Source: Bacteroidota bacterium
GTDB lineage: Bacteria; Bacteroidota; Bacteroidia; Chitinophagales; Chitinophagaceae
Direction of reading: 5' to 3'
DNA length: 5,320 bases
Assembly: GCA_947461015.1 (NCBI GenBank)
Contig: CANHIR010000133.1
Location: forward strand, 1 to 5,320
Part shown: in pieces, positions 1-5,320 of the stretch
Numbering within the stretch: position 1 is the stretch's first letter
Layout of the letters: each line of letters opens with the position of its first letter
Position numbers and translations under genes: made by a program
The notes under the pieces: generated by a model
Seen by the model: only the letters and a program-made list of their open reading frames with translations
Told to the model about the DNA's origin: nothing
Database searches by the model: none

Positions 1-143
1 AATTGTTTGGTAAAATTCAAGCTGCAGGTAATACGGTTGTGTTGGTTACCCACGAAGAAGATATTGCGCAATATGCACATAGAGTGGTTCGTTTAAGGGA
101 TGGTTTAATTGAAACGGATACCTTGAATGCAAACCATAAATAA
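1..143 (+). CDS. ABC transporter ATP-binding protein, C-terminal fragment (MacB/LolD-type)
   Basis: Only the last 46 residues are visible; the 5' end lies outside the window. The reading frame begins at base 3 (LFGKIQAAGNTVVLVTHEED...) and ends with TAA at 141-143. The stretch VVLVTHEEDIAQYAHRVVRL carries the H-loop histidine (the H of VTHEED), followed by the closing RLRDGLIE strand typical of the MacB/LolD/FtsE branch of ABC ATPases. The Walker A, signature and Walker B motifs would lie upstream and cannot be checked. Family knowledge suggests it energises an inner-membrane permease of the MacB/FtsX type, exporting a substrate or acting on the envelope; the substrate cannot be told from this fragment. 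It is the last gene of its transcript, because a strong terminator follows 38 bases later. It is distinct from the lolD copy at 819-1487. Confidence 0.9.
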   Translation, partial: LFGKIQAAGNTVVLVTHEEDIAQYAHRVVRLRDGLIETDTLNANHK

Positions 144-181
144 GCCAAAAGCAAAATAAAAGTAAATAACTAGTGAATAAG

Positions 182-205
182 AAGCCTCCTTTTGGAGGCT
201 TTTTT
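182..205 (+). terminator. Rho-independent terminator after the ABC ATPase gene
   Basis: AAGCCTCC (182-189) pairs perfectly with GGAGGCTT (194-201) around a TTTT loop, and more T residues follow to 205. This is a classic intrinsic terminator, 38 bases after the stop of the upstream ABC ATPase gene. It isolates the adenosyltransferase gene that follows. Confidence 0.92.
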
Positions 206-230
206 CATGTCTGAGTGAACTTTATTTTAT

Positions 231-238
231 TAGTTTTG
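231..238 (+). promoter_or_regulatory. Candidate -7 promoter element for the adenosyltransferase gene
   Basis: TAGTTTTG fits the Bacteroidota -7 consensus TAnnTTTG, lies just after the terminator and is 30 bases before the ATG at 269. No convincing TTTG -33 element is found 17-21 bases upstream, so this half-site is only a candidate. The leader would be about 25 bases, A-rich and without a Shine-Dalgarno sequence. Confidence 0.45.
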
Positions 239-268
239 TTCCTATATAAAAGCAAGCAAAAACAACAC

Positions 269-826
269 ATGAAAATTTATACAAAGGCGGGTGATTTAGG
301 TAAAACATCGTTAATAGGTGGTACTAGGGTACCCAAAAGTCATATCCGAATTGAATCTTACGGAACGGTGGATGAGTTGAACTCGTTTATTGGTTTATTG
401 AGTGATTTAATACCAACTGCTGAAATAAAAACAATATTAAATGAAGTGCAGGATAGGTTGTTCACCGTTGGTTCCTCACTTGCTTGTGATCCAGACAAAG
501 AACCACATTTAAAAATTCCAGATTTAAAAGAAGAAGATATTCTTTATTTAGAGCAGCATATAGATGCTATGAACGCGGTTTTGGAACCAATGAAATCTTT
601 TATTTTACCTGTTGGCCATCAGGCAATTTCAACGGCACATATTGCACGTTGTGTATGTCGCAGAGCAGAGCGTTGGTGTGTAAATTTGCAGGAAGAAGAT
701 TTATTTGTTGAGCCAATGGTGATTAAATATCTAAACCGATTAAGTGATTATTTATTTGTATTGGCAAGATACATCGGGCATTTAAATGGAGTTGCAGACC
801 AACCTTGGAAGCCAAGAGTTAAATAA
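269..826 (+). CDS. pduO: PduO-type ATP:cob(I)alamin adenosyltransferase
   Basis: Cytoplasmic enzyme that moves the 5'-deoxyadenosyl group of ATP onto cob(I)alamin, making coenzyme B12 for enzymes such as methylmalonyl-CoA mutase. The 185 residues match the usual PduO-type length. Visible signatures are the N-terminal ATP loop TKAGDLGKTSLIGG (5-18), YGTVDELNSFIG (31-42), FILP (111-114), the helix ARCVCRRAER (126-135) and YLNRLSDYLFVLAR (154-167). D35, F111 and R127 line up with Asp35, Phe112 and Arg128 of the Lactobacillus reuteri enzyme, which are involved in cobalamin binding (established from that family). I chose ATG 269 because MKIYTKAGD is the normal family start; a GTG at 215 would add 18 non-conserved residues and sits before the -7 element. 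One oddity is LPVG at 113-116, where relatives usually have LPGG. No other cobalamin genes are nearby, suggesting salvage, although this is only local context. The 3' end overlaps lolD on the other strand. Confidence 0.95.
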   Translation: MKIYTKAGDLGKTSLIGGTRVPKSHIRIESYGTVDELNSFIGLLSDLIPTAEIKTILNEVQDRLFTVGSSLACDPDKEPHLKIPDLKEEDILYLEQHIDAMNAVLEPMKSFILPVGHQAISTAHIARCVCRRAERWCVNLQEEDLFVEPMVIKYLNRLSDYLFVLARYIGHLNGVADQPWKPRVK

Positions 827-1487
827 ATTTTCCGTCTTTCATATGTAAGGTTCTATTGCTCATGGAAGCCAAGTGCTCATTATGGGTTACAATTAAAAAA
901 CTCTGGTTCATTTCATTTCTCAATTTAATGAAAAGATCATGAAGTGCTGCAGCATTTTCGCTATCTAAATTTCCGGTAGGTTCGTCGGCAAAAATGAGTT
1001 CAGGGCTATTGAGCAATGCTCTTGCTACAGCCACTCTTTGCTGTTCTCCGCCCGATAAACTGTTTGGCTTTTTTGCAGCCTTGTCCGCAAGTCCCATAAA
1101 ATCCAATAATTCAATAGCACGATCATTTATTTTCTTTTTGGGTTGTTTTGCAATCCAACCCGGCATGCAAACATTTTCTAATGCAGTAAATTCGGGGAGT
1201 AAATGGTGAAACTGAAATACAAATCCCATGGAATGATTTCGGTGTGCTGCTAACTGCTTATTATTTAATTGCGTAATGTCCTGGCCATGAAACACAACTT
1301 CCCCTTTGTCGGCTTGTTCAAGACTACTTACAATGTACAATAAAGTGGATTTTCCTGCCCCAGAGGCGCCTACAATAGAAACAACCTCCCCTTTGTCTAA
1401 GGTCAAGGATACGCCTTTTAACACGGCTACTGGCCCATAATTCTTCCATATGTCCTTGGCTACTAATAGTTTTGAGGCTTGCTGCAT
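819..1487 (-). CDS. lolD: LolD-type lipoprotein-releasing ABC ATPase
   Basis: ATP-hydrolysing subunit of LolCDE, which extracts lipoproteins from the inner membrane for delivery to the outer membrane; it acts on the cytoplasmic face. The 222 residues are a normal LolD length and all ABC motifs are present: A-loop Y17, Walker A GASGAGKST (40-48), Q-loop Q92, signature LSGGE (144-148) in LSGGEQQR, Walker B LIFADE (164-169), D-loop GNLD (172-175) and H-loop H202. The run FQFHHLLPEFTALENV after the Q-loop is a LolD hallmark that separates it from MacB and FtsE. No LolC/LolE-type permease is adjacent, so its partner must be encoded elsewhere. The only usable start is ATG 1487: the next candidate, a GTG at codon 22, would remove the A-loop. 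A promoter lies only a few bases upstream. A general MacB-like exporter ATPase is the alternative. Confidence 0.93.
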   Translation of the reverse strand: MQQASKLLVAKDIWKNYGPVAVLKGVSLTLDKGEVVSIVGASGAGKSTLLYIVSSLEQADKGEVVFHGQDITQLNNKQLAAHRNHSMGFVFQFHHLLPEFTALENVCMPGWIAKQPKKKINDRAIELLDFMGLADKAAKKPNSLSGGEQQRVAVARALLNSPELIFADEPTGNLDSENAAALHDLFIKLRNEMNQSFLIVTHNEHLASMSNRTLHMKDGKFI

Positions 1488-1491
1488 AGTA

Positions 1492-1524
1492 CAAACCTAG
1501 TAATTTCGTCCCATTTTTAGCAAA
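1492..1524 (-). promoter_or_regulatory. Bacteroidota-type promoter for lolD
   Basis: Read on the minus strand, TTTG (1524-1521) is followed by a 21-base spacer and TAGGTTTG (1499-1492), an exact TAnnTTTG -7 element. Only four bases separate it from the lolD ATG at 1487. Transcription would therefore be expected to begin at or within a few bases of the start codon, giving a leaderless or nearly leaderless mRNA. Confidence 0.7.
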
Positions 1525-1561
1525 ATTTAAGAATTTGTTTACATCCTGTAGAAAAAACACA

Positions 1562-1592
1562 TTTGGTTGTATCATTTATACGGCTACTTTTG
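1562..1592 (+). promoter_or_regulatory. Bacteroidota-type promoter for the small acidic protein gene
   Basis: TTTG (1562-1565), a 19-base spacer and TACTTTTG (1585-1592) match the phylum's housekeeping promoter consensus (TTTG, about 19 bases, TAnnTTTG) closely. The ATG at 1609 follows after 16 bases, so the leader would be about 10 bases long, with no Shine-Dalgarno sequence. Confidence 0.75.
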
Positions 1593-1608
1593 CACAAAAT
1601 AATACGCT

Positions 1609-1830
1609 ATGTTTTGGACTTTAGAATTAGCCAGCTATTTAGAGGAAGCTCCTTGGCCTGCTACCAAAGACGAATTGATTGATTACTCTATTAGGAGCGG
1701 TGCCCCTATTGAAGTAGTTGAAAATTTACAAGAGTTGGAAGACGAAGGAGAAGTGTATGAAAGTATTGAAGACATTTGGCCAGATTATCCAAGCCAAGAA
1801 GATTTTATGTTTAACGAAGATGAGTATTAA
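1609..1830 (+). CDS. Small acidic DUF2795-type protein
   Basis: A 73-residue soluble protein that I recognise as resembling the DUF2795 proteins of Bacteroidota; its biochemical function is unknown. It is very acidic (22 Asp/Glu against only K20 and R29), has no signal peptide or membrane segment, and contains three Trp residues (W3, W16, W57). The stretches LEEAPWPATKDELIDY (11-26) and SGAPIEVVENLQELEDEGE (30-48) look like two short helical units. IEDIWPDYP (53-61) is followed by an acidic tail ending NEDEY. The fold suggests a helical hairpin of the kind that binds protein or nucleic acid, but that is inference. ATG 1609 is supported by a strong promoter 16 bases upstream, and the gene has its own terminator, so it is probably a single-gene transcription unit. 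Divergence from lolD puts both starts in one 121-base region. Confidence 0.9.
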   Translation: MFWTLELASYLEEAPWPATKDELIDYSIRSGAPIEVVENLQELEDEGEVYESIEDIWPDYPSQEDFMFNEDEY

Positions 1831-1839
1831 ACGATACTA

Positions 1840-1872
1840 AAAAAGGGCTACCAAGAAATTGGAGCCCTTTTT
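1840..1872. terminator. Bidirectional terminator between convergent genes
   Basis: AAAAAGGGCT (1840-1849) pairs with AGCCCTTTTT (1863-1872), and inside it CCAA (1851-1854) pairs with TTGG (1859-1862) around a GAAA tetraloop, with A1850 bulged. The T-run after the stem serves the small acidic gene on the + strand, and the A-run before it serves the sugar-transporter gene arriving on the minus strand. Confidence 0.9.
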
Positions 1873-1899
1873 ATTTAGTTCTTTTTTATTCAAATAACA

Positions 1900-2220
1900 T
1901 TAATTGAAGTTGTCAATTACATCCTGCTTTTTGGATACATTATCTTCTTCTAATTGTTTTTTAAATGTTGTTTTAAAATACAATAACAAAATTGTCAAGC
2001 CAAATACAACAAAGTTGGCAAGCATTACTGGACGACTTTCAATAAGATAGCCATATATGAGCCAAACGATGGTGCTTGTAATAACAATAAGGATCATAGC
2101 CATACTTAAATCCCCTACACTTTTTGATTTCCATGATTTATAAACCTGTGGAATAAATGTAATGGATGTTAAAAAAGATCCAAAGTATCCAATATTTTCA
2201 ATAAGTGGGTTTGAGTCCAT
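1900..2220 (-). CDS. SemiSWEET-type sugar transporter (PQ-loop, three-helix)
   Basis: Small inner-membrane protein of the SemiSWEET family, which dimerises to form a facilitative sugar pore. Three hydrophobic segments are visible at about residues 7-27, 40-60 and 65-83. The PQ-loop motif FIPQVYKSW (22-30) has P24-Q25 at the end of helix 1, followed by the usual KSVGDLS turn (33-39). W53 (in WLIYG) and N69 are 16 residues apart, as are Trp48 and Asn64, the sugar-pocket residues I recall for the Leptospira biflexa protein. At 106 residues it is slightly longer than a typical SemiSWEET because of a charged cytoplasmic tail (about 84-106). ATG 2220 is the only start before the first helix and follows an A-rich stretch with no Shine-Dalgarno sequence. 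It lies 32 bases after fabI with no terminator between, so it is probably co-transcribed. The substrate is not evident. Confidence 0.92.
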   Translation of the reverse strand: MDSNPLIENIGYFGSFLTSITFIPQVYKSWKSKSVGDLSMAMILIVITSTIVWLIYGYLIESRPVMLANFVVFGLTILLLYFKTTFKKQLEEDNVSKKQDVIDNFN

Positions 2221-2252
2221 GATTTATTTTTTATTTTTTTTTAATAGAATTC

Positions 2253-3071
2253 CTATTCTGTAATGCCTGCTTTTTGCATGATTAAATCACTTACGCCCGT
2301 TGTAGAGTAACCTCCGTCATGGAATAAGTTTTGCATGGTAACCATCTTTGTTAAGTCTGAGAATAAAGTAATGCAATAGTTTGCACAATCCTCGGCACTC
2401 GCATTGCCTAATGGAGCAATGGCATTTGCATAATCAAAGAAATCGCCAAAACCTTTGATACCAGTTCCTGCTGTTGTTTTGGTTGGAGATTGCGACACGG
2501 TATTGACACGAACTCTTTTCTTTAAACCATAATGATATCCAAAGCTACGGGCGATGGATTCTAACAATGCTTTAATGTCGGCCATATCTGTATAAAAAGG
2601 GTAGGTTCTTTGTGCTGCAGCATAAGTTAAAGCTACTACACTTGCTTCTTCGTTTAAAGCATCCATATTATAAGCTACGCTTAGCATTTTATGCAATGAC
2701 ATGGCAGAAACGTCCACCCCTTTTGCGTAATAATCATAATTTAATTCGGGGTAAGCAATTTTCTTTCTAATGTTTACACTCATTCCAATAGAGTGTAAAA
2801 CGAAATCAATTTTACCTCCAAGTATTTGTTGAGATTCATTAAATAAGTTAGTTAATTCTTCTACGCTTGTTGCGTCCGCAGGCACAATTTTTGAATTTGT
2901 TTTTTCAGCCAAACCATTAATTTCTCCCATGCGCATTGCAATGGGTGCATTGGTTAACACAAATGTTGCTCCTTCCTCGTGTGCTTTTTCAGCTACTTTC
3001 CATGCAATAGAGTTTTGATCTAATGCACCTGTAATAATCCCTCTTTTTCCTTTCAGTAAATTGTATGCCAT
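2253..3071 (-). CDS. fabI: Enoyl-[acyl-carrier-protein] reductase FabI
   Basis: NAD(P)H-dependent short-chain dehydrogenase that reduces trans-2-enoyl-ACP, the last step of each round of type II fatty-acid elongation in the cytoplasm. The 272 residues compare with 262 in E. coli. The N-terminal nucleotide-binding segment GIITGALDQNSIAWKVAE (11-28) has the FabI-type spaced glycine-rich loop. HSIG (93-96) contains G96, equivalent to E. coli Gly93 in the triclosan pocket. Catalytic Y150 and the Y160-x6-K167 pair (YTDMADIK) are intact, and VRVNTVSQSPTKTTAGTGIKGF (187-208) is the substrate-loop region. The YTDMADIKALLESIARSFG form is the Bacteroidota variety rather than the E. coli-type MGLAKASLE. 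ATG 3071 gives the canonical MAYNLLKGKRGIITGA start. It sits 63 bases downstream of recN and 32 bases upstream of the SemiSWEET gene, all on the minus strand. I found only a one-mismatch -7 element (TATATTTA, 3107-3100), without a -33. Confidence 0.96.
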   Translation of the reverse strand: MAYNLLKGKRGIITGALDQNSIAWKVAEKAHEEGATFVLTNAPIAMRMGEINGLAEKTNSKIVPADATSVEELTNLFNESQQILGGKIDFVLHSIGMSVNIRKKIAYPELNYDYYAKGVDVSAMSLHKMLSVAYNMDALNEEASVVALTYAAAQRTYPFYTDMADIKALLESIARSFGYHYGLKKRVRVNTVSQSPTKTTAGTGIKGFGDFFDYANAIAPLGNASAEDCANYCITLFSDLTKMVTMQNLFHDGGYSTTGVSDLIMQKAGITE

Positions 3072-3126
3072 TTTGGTGGTTTATTTATTAAGGTAAAAAT
3101 AAATATAATAGCTGAGAAATATGCAT

Positions 3127-3144
3127 AAAAAAGGCTAATTCGCC
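3127..3144 (-). terminator. Possible weak terminator spanning the recN stop
   Basis: On the minus strand GGC (3144-3142) and GCC (3135-3133) flank a six-base loop and are followed by six T residues (3132-3127). The stem is only three G:C pairs and contains the recN stop codon, so read-through into fabI is likely. It could be a coincidence of the T-run. Confidence 0.25.
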
Positions 3145-4790
3145 ATAAGCTCCTGCGCATTGCTAATCGCATTTTTACTTGGCGGATCTCCGCCTATCAT
3201 GCGGGCGATATGCTGCACTCTTTCTTCATTAGAAAGTGTTCTTAAATGCGTTTGTGTTTCTGCGCCATTTTGTTCCTTATATACGTATAAATGAGTGTTG
3301 CCTTTTGCAGCAATTTGAGGTTGGTGAGTGATACATAGTACTTGCCTGTTGAGGCCCAATTGTTGAAGCAATAGACCTACTTGTTTAGCAGGTTCTCCAG
3401 ATATACCTGTGTCAATCTCATCAAATATCATGGTTGGTAAATCAACGGACTTTGCTACCAAGGATTTAATACACAACATTAAACGACTTAATTCACCACC
3501 ACTGGCCACTTTGCGGATGGGTTCAAAGCGGTTGGTATTGTTGGCGTCAAATAAAATATCAATTTTATCTTGACCATATTGGTTAAAAGATACTTGTTCA
3601 ATGGTTACTTTAATTTTTGCATTGGGCATACCCACCTGATGAAGTAATTGGTTCACATTTTTTGTAAATGGATCAATTTGCTTATTTCTTTTTTCCGATA
3701 ATGCTTTTGCAAGCAAGCTCACTTGTTTATTTTGCTCAGCTACGGTTGCAGTTAGTTGTGAAATGGTTTCTTCTAAATTGAGTACTGCTTCTAAATCTTT
3801 TTCCAATTGTGATTGGATAACAAGCAATTCGGCAGTGCTTTGTACTTTATGCTTTTTTTGCAAACTATAACCTTGTGACAATCTTTCTTGAAAAGTAAGA
3901 ATTTTATTTTCGTCAAAATCAATTTTATCCTGCCAAATTATCAACTCACTAGCAATGTCGGCAAGTTCAATTTGTGCGGCTTTCAATCTTGCTAAAAGTC
4001 CTTCAAAATCGGGCTGCCATTTTACGATAGATTCCAGGGTGTTACCAATTTGTTTAATTTGCTGCACAATGGGATTGTCAGCATTTTCCAATTGTTGAAC
4101 GCTTGCATCAATTTGCGCTTTTATTTGCAATGCGTTTTCTAAAAATTTTAATTCTTTTTCTATCTCCTCTAATTCGTTTTCTTGTAAGTTTAACTCAGCT
4201 AATTCTGCTAAAAGATGTTTATTATAACTTTCTGTTTTTTCAAAAGCTTCTTTTTGTGCGATTAAGTCCTGTAATTTTTTTTCATTTTCTTTCCAAGCCT
4301 GATAAACGGCCTGATAGCTGGTCACATCCTTTTGTATATTCGCCAATGCGTCAATAACCGTTCTTTGGAAATCGGTATCGCCCAATGTTAAAGTATCAAA
4401 TTGTTGGTGTAAATCCACCAATTGACTTGTTAACTGTTTAAGTTCATTTAAGTTAATAGGGGAGTCGTTAATGAAAGCCCTTGATTTCCCTTGTGCACTT
4501 ATTTCTCTTCTAATGATTAATTCATCTGATAATTCAATATCATTGGCATCAAAGAAGCCAGCATATTGTTCTTTATTGGTTAATTGAAAAGTGCCTTCTA
4601 TAAAACATTTCTTCTCAGCATTTCTGCATACGGTACTATCAGCTCTGTCTCCTAATATTAATCCAAGTGCCCCCATGATTATACTCTTTCCCGCACCCGT
4701 TTCACCTGTGATGACAGATAACTGAGTGGAGAGATCAATACTTAAATGATCAATTAATATATAATTCTGTATTTCTAATTTTCCTAACAT
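3135..4790 (-). CDS. recN: DNA repair protein RecN
   Basis: SMC-like ATPase that acts early in recombinational repair of double-strand breaks, bridging DNA in the cytoplasm and working with RecA. From ATG 4790 it has 551 residues, matching the E. coli length of 553. The N-terminal ATPase half has Walker A GETGAGKS (29-36) and the ALGLILGDRAD stretch (41-51). A long Gln/Glu/Leu-rich coiled coil covers roughly 150-365, with a break near the middle as expected for SMC-type arms. The C-terminal half has signature ASGGELSR (429-436), Walker B TMIFDEID (453-460) and CITHQPQIAA (486-495). I prefer ATG 4790 because MLGKLEIQNYILID is the standard RecN opening; an in-frame ATG at 4808 would add MYIAKA. 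No clear promoter is found upstream, where 4791-4844 holds only A/T-rich sequence. fabI follows on the same strand. Confidence 0.96.
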   Translation of the reverse strand: MLGKLEIQNYILIDHLSIDLSTQLSVITGETGAGKSIIMGALGLILGDRADSTVCRNAEKKCFIEGTFQLTNKEQYAGFFDANDIELSDELIIRREISAQGKSRAFINDSPINLNELKQLTSQLVDLHQQFDTLTLGDTDFQRTVIDALANIQKDVTSYQAVYQAWKENEKKLQDLIAQKEAFEKTESYNKHLLAELAELNLQENELEEIEKELKFLENALQIKAQIDASVQQLENADNPIVQQIKQIGNTLESIVKWQPDFEGLLARLKAAQIELADIASELIIWQDKIDFDENKILTFQERLSQGYSLQKKHKVQSTAELLVIQSQLEKDLEAVLNLEETISQLTATVAEQNKQVSLLAKALSEKRNKQIDPFTKNVNQLLHQVGMPNAKIKVTIEQVSFNQYGQDKIDILFDANNTNRFEPIRKVASGGELSRLMLCIKSLVAKSVDLPTMIFDEIDTGISGEPAKQVGLLLQQLGLNRQVLCITHQPQIAAKGNTHLYVYKEQNGAETQTHLRTLSNEERVQHIARMIGGDPPSKNAISNAQELMAN

Positions 4791-4844
4791 CGCTTTTGCA
4801 ATATACATTAATATTTTGAAGTCTTACGTTGCGCGTTTTGCAAA

Positions 4845-4874
4845 AAAAAGGGTAGCGGTTAGGCTACCCTTTTT
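4845..4874. terminator. Terminator between the zinc-ribbon gene and recN
   Basis: GGGTAGC (4850-4856) pairs perfectly with GCTACCC (4863-4869) around a six-base loop. AAAAA (4845-4849) and TTTTT (4870-4874) extend the stem, so it can work in both directions. Read on the minus strand it ends the transcript of the zinc-ribbon gene, whose stop is 84 bases upstream, and it separates that gene from recN. Confidence 0.9.
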
Positions 4875-4907
4875 AGGAATATGTTAATAATGAAGTATCC
4901 TTTTATA

Positions 4908-4981
4908 ACTTCCCTCTTTTATCGGCTGCGATTACTTCCCTCTTTTATCGGCTGCGATTACTTCCCTCTTTTATCAGCTGC
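4908..4981. repeat. 26-bp tandem repeat, about 2.85 copies, overlapping a gene end
   Basis: Two identical 26-bp units lie at 4908-4933 and 4934-4959 (acttccctcttttatcggct followed by gcgatt). A third partial copy at 4960-4981 matches at 21 of 22 positions (A for G at 4976). The third copy is the 3' end of the zinc-ribbon gene: on the minus strand each unit reads GCA GCY GAT AAA AGA GGG AAG, and in the first two copies met this is followed by TAA. The remaining two units form the 3' untranslated stretch before the terminator. Confidence 0.95.
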
Positions 4982-5320
4982 TGTCGCAGCTTCTTCTTCC
5001 ACTAAAATTCTACCGCAGTTTTCACATACGATGATTTTTTTATGTAAGCGAATTTCGCTTTGACGTTGTGGAGGGATGGAGTTAAAACATCCGCCACATG
5101 CATCTCTTTCAACCGTAACCACAGCTAAACCATTGCGGTAGCTGTTTCTAATACGGTCGTAGCTATACAATAAACGCTCGTCAATATGAGCTCTTGCCTC
5201 AGCGCTTTTAACGTCTAATTCTTTCTCTTCAATTTCAGTATCAGCGATGATTTTTTCTAATTCTTCTTTCTTGTGATTTAGAACCCCTTCTTTAACGGCG
5301 ATTGTTTTTTTAGCAGTATC
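4958..5320 (-). CDS. C4-type zinc-ribbon coiled-coil protein, C-terminal part
   Basis: The 120 visible residues run in frame from the window edge (DTAKKTIAVKEG...) to TAA at 4960-4958; the start lies beyond 5320. The first 50 or so residues are a Lys/Glu-rich helix typical of a coiled coil. They are followed by YSYDRIRNSYRNGLAVVTVE and a zinc ribbon with C75-x2-C78 (CGGC) and C99-x2-C102 (CENC), numbered from the window edge. This layout matches the COG1579 family of predicted nucleic-acid-binding coiled-coil proteins (relatives of CT398 and HP0958/FlgZ), usually about 240-260 residues long. Its exact role in Bacteroidota is not established. Related genes often neighbour a NIF3-like gene, which would lie outside this window if present. 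The C-terminal tail (AATAADKRGK) is non-conserved-looking, and its codons are repeated downstream of the stop by the 26-bp tandem repeat. Confidence 0.9.
   Translation of the reverse strand, partial: DTAKKTIAVKEGVLNHKKEELEKIIADTEIEEKELDVKSAEARAHIDERLLYSYDRIRNSYRNGLAVVTVERDACGGCFNSIPPQRQSEIRLHKKIIVCENCGRILVEEEAATAADKRGK

Noticed and set aside
215..268. N-terminal extension of the adenosyltransferase from a GTG at 215
   Set aside because: The added residues are hydrophobic and unlike the family, the GTG precedes the candidate -7 element, and the ATG at 269 gives the standard MKIYTKAGD start.
994..1209. 71-codon + strand open frame inside lolD
   Set aside because: It lies wholly antisense to the lolD ATPase motifs and its translation has no recognisable features; it is a shadow of the real gene.
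1324..1575. 83-codon minus-strand frame crossing the lolD start
   Set aside because: It overlaps lolD in another frame and runs through the lolD promoter region; the lolD frame has every ABC motif.
2246..2259. Hairpin AGAAT/ATTCT at the fabI stop as a terminator
   Set aside because: On the minus strand it is followed by an A-run instead of T residues, and the stem is only five A/T-rich pairs.
4103..4357. 84-codon + strand open frame inside recN
   Set aside because: Antisense to the recN coiled-coil region; its hydrophobic look comes from reading Lys/Glu-rich codons on the opposite strand.
4908..4981. Possible CRISPR array or phage attachment site
   Set aside because: The 26-bp units abut with no spacers between them and there is no integrase or cas gene nearby; this is a simple tandem duplication.
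4881..5063. 60-codon + strand open frame over the tandem repeat
   Set aside because: It is antisense to the zinc-ribbon gene and owes its length to the repeat units; there is no promoter or family resemblance.

Overview
The window looks like ordinary chromosomal DNA from a member of the Bacteroidota, probably near the Chitinophagaceae/Sphingobacteriales. That placement is inferred from three things. The AT-rich genes have Bacteroidota-type promoter elements (TTTG, a spacer of 19-21 bases, then TAnnTTTG) and no Shine-Dalgarno sequences. There is a small acidic DUF2795-type protein of a kind known from this phylum. The FabI is the divergent form (YTDMADIK catalytic stretch) seen in this group.

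Layout, left to right. Positions 1-143 are the 3' end of a MacB/LolD-type ABC transporter ATPase on the + strand, closed by a strong terminator (182-205). Next is a PduO-type cobalamin adenosyltransferase (269-826, +). Its stop overlaps tail-to-tail with a LolD lipoprotein-export ATPase on the minus strand (819-1487). Between lolD and the small acidic protein gene (1609-1830, +) lies a 121-base divergent promoter region with one well-formed promoter facing each way. A bidirectional hairpin terminator (1840-1872) separates the small gene from a minus-strand block. That block, read right to left, contains the end of a coiled-coil zinc-ribbon protein (4958-5320, start outside the window), a terminator (4845-4874), recN (3135-4790), fabI (2253-3071) and a SemiSWEET sugar transporter (1900-2220).

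The genes do mostly unrelated housekeeping: cofactor adenosylation, lipoprotein sorting, fatty-acid elongation, recombinational repair and sugar passage. No mobile element, CRISPR array, RNA gene or defence system is visible, and I see no evidence for an undescribed multi-gene system. No stretch longer than about 170 bases lacks a gene.

The most unusual items are three. A 26-bp tandem repeat re-duplicates the last codons and stop of the zinc-ribbon gene. The lolD promoter sits so close to the ATG that its mRNA may be leaderless. The pduO and lolD stops overlap with no terminator between them.
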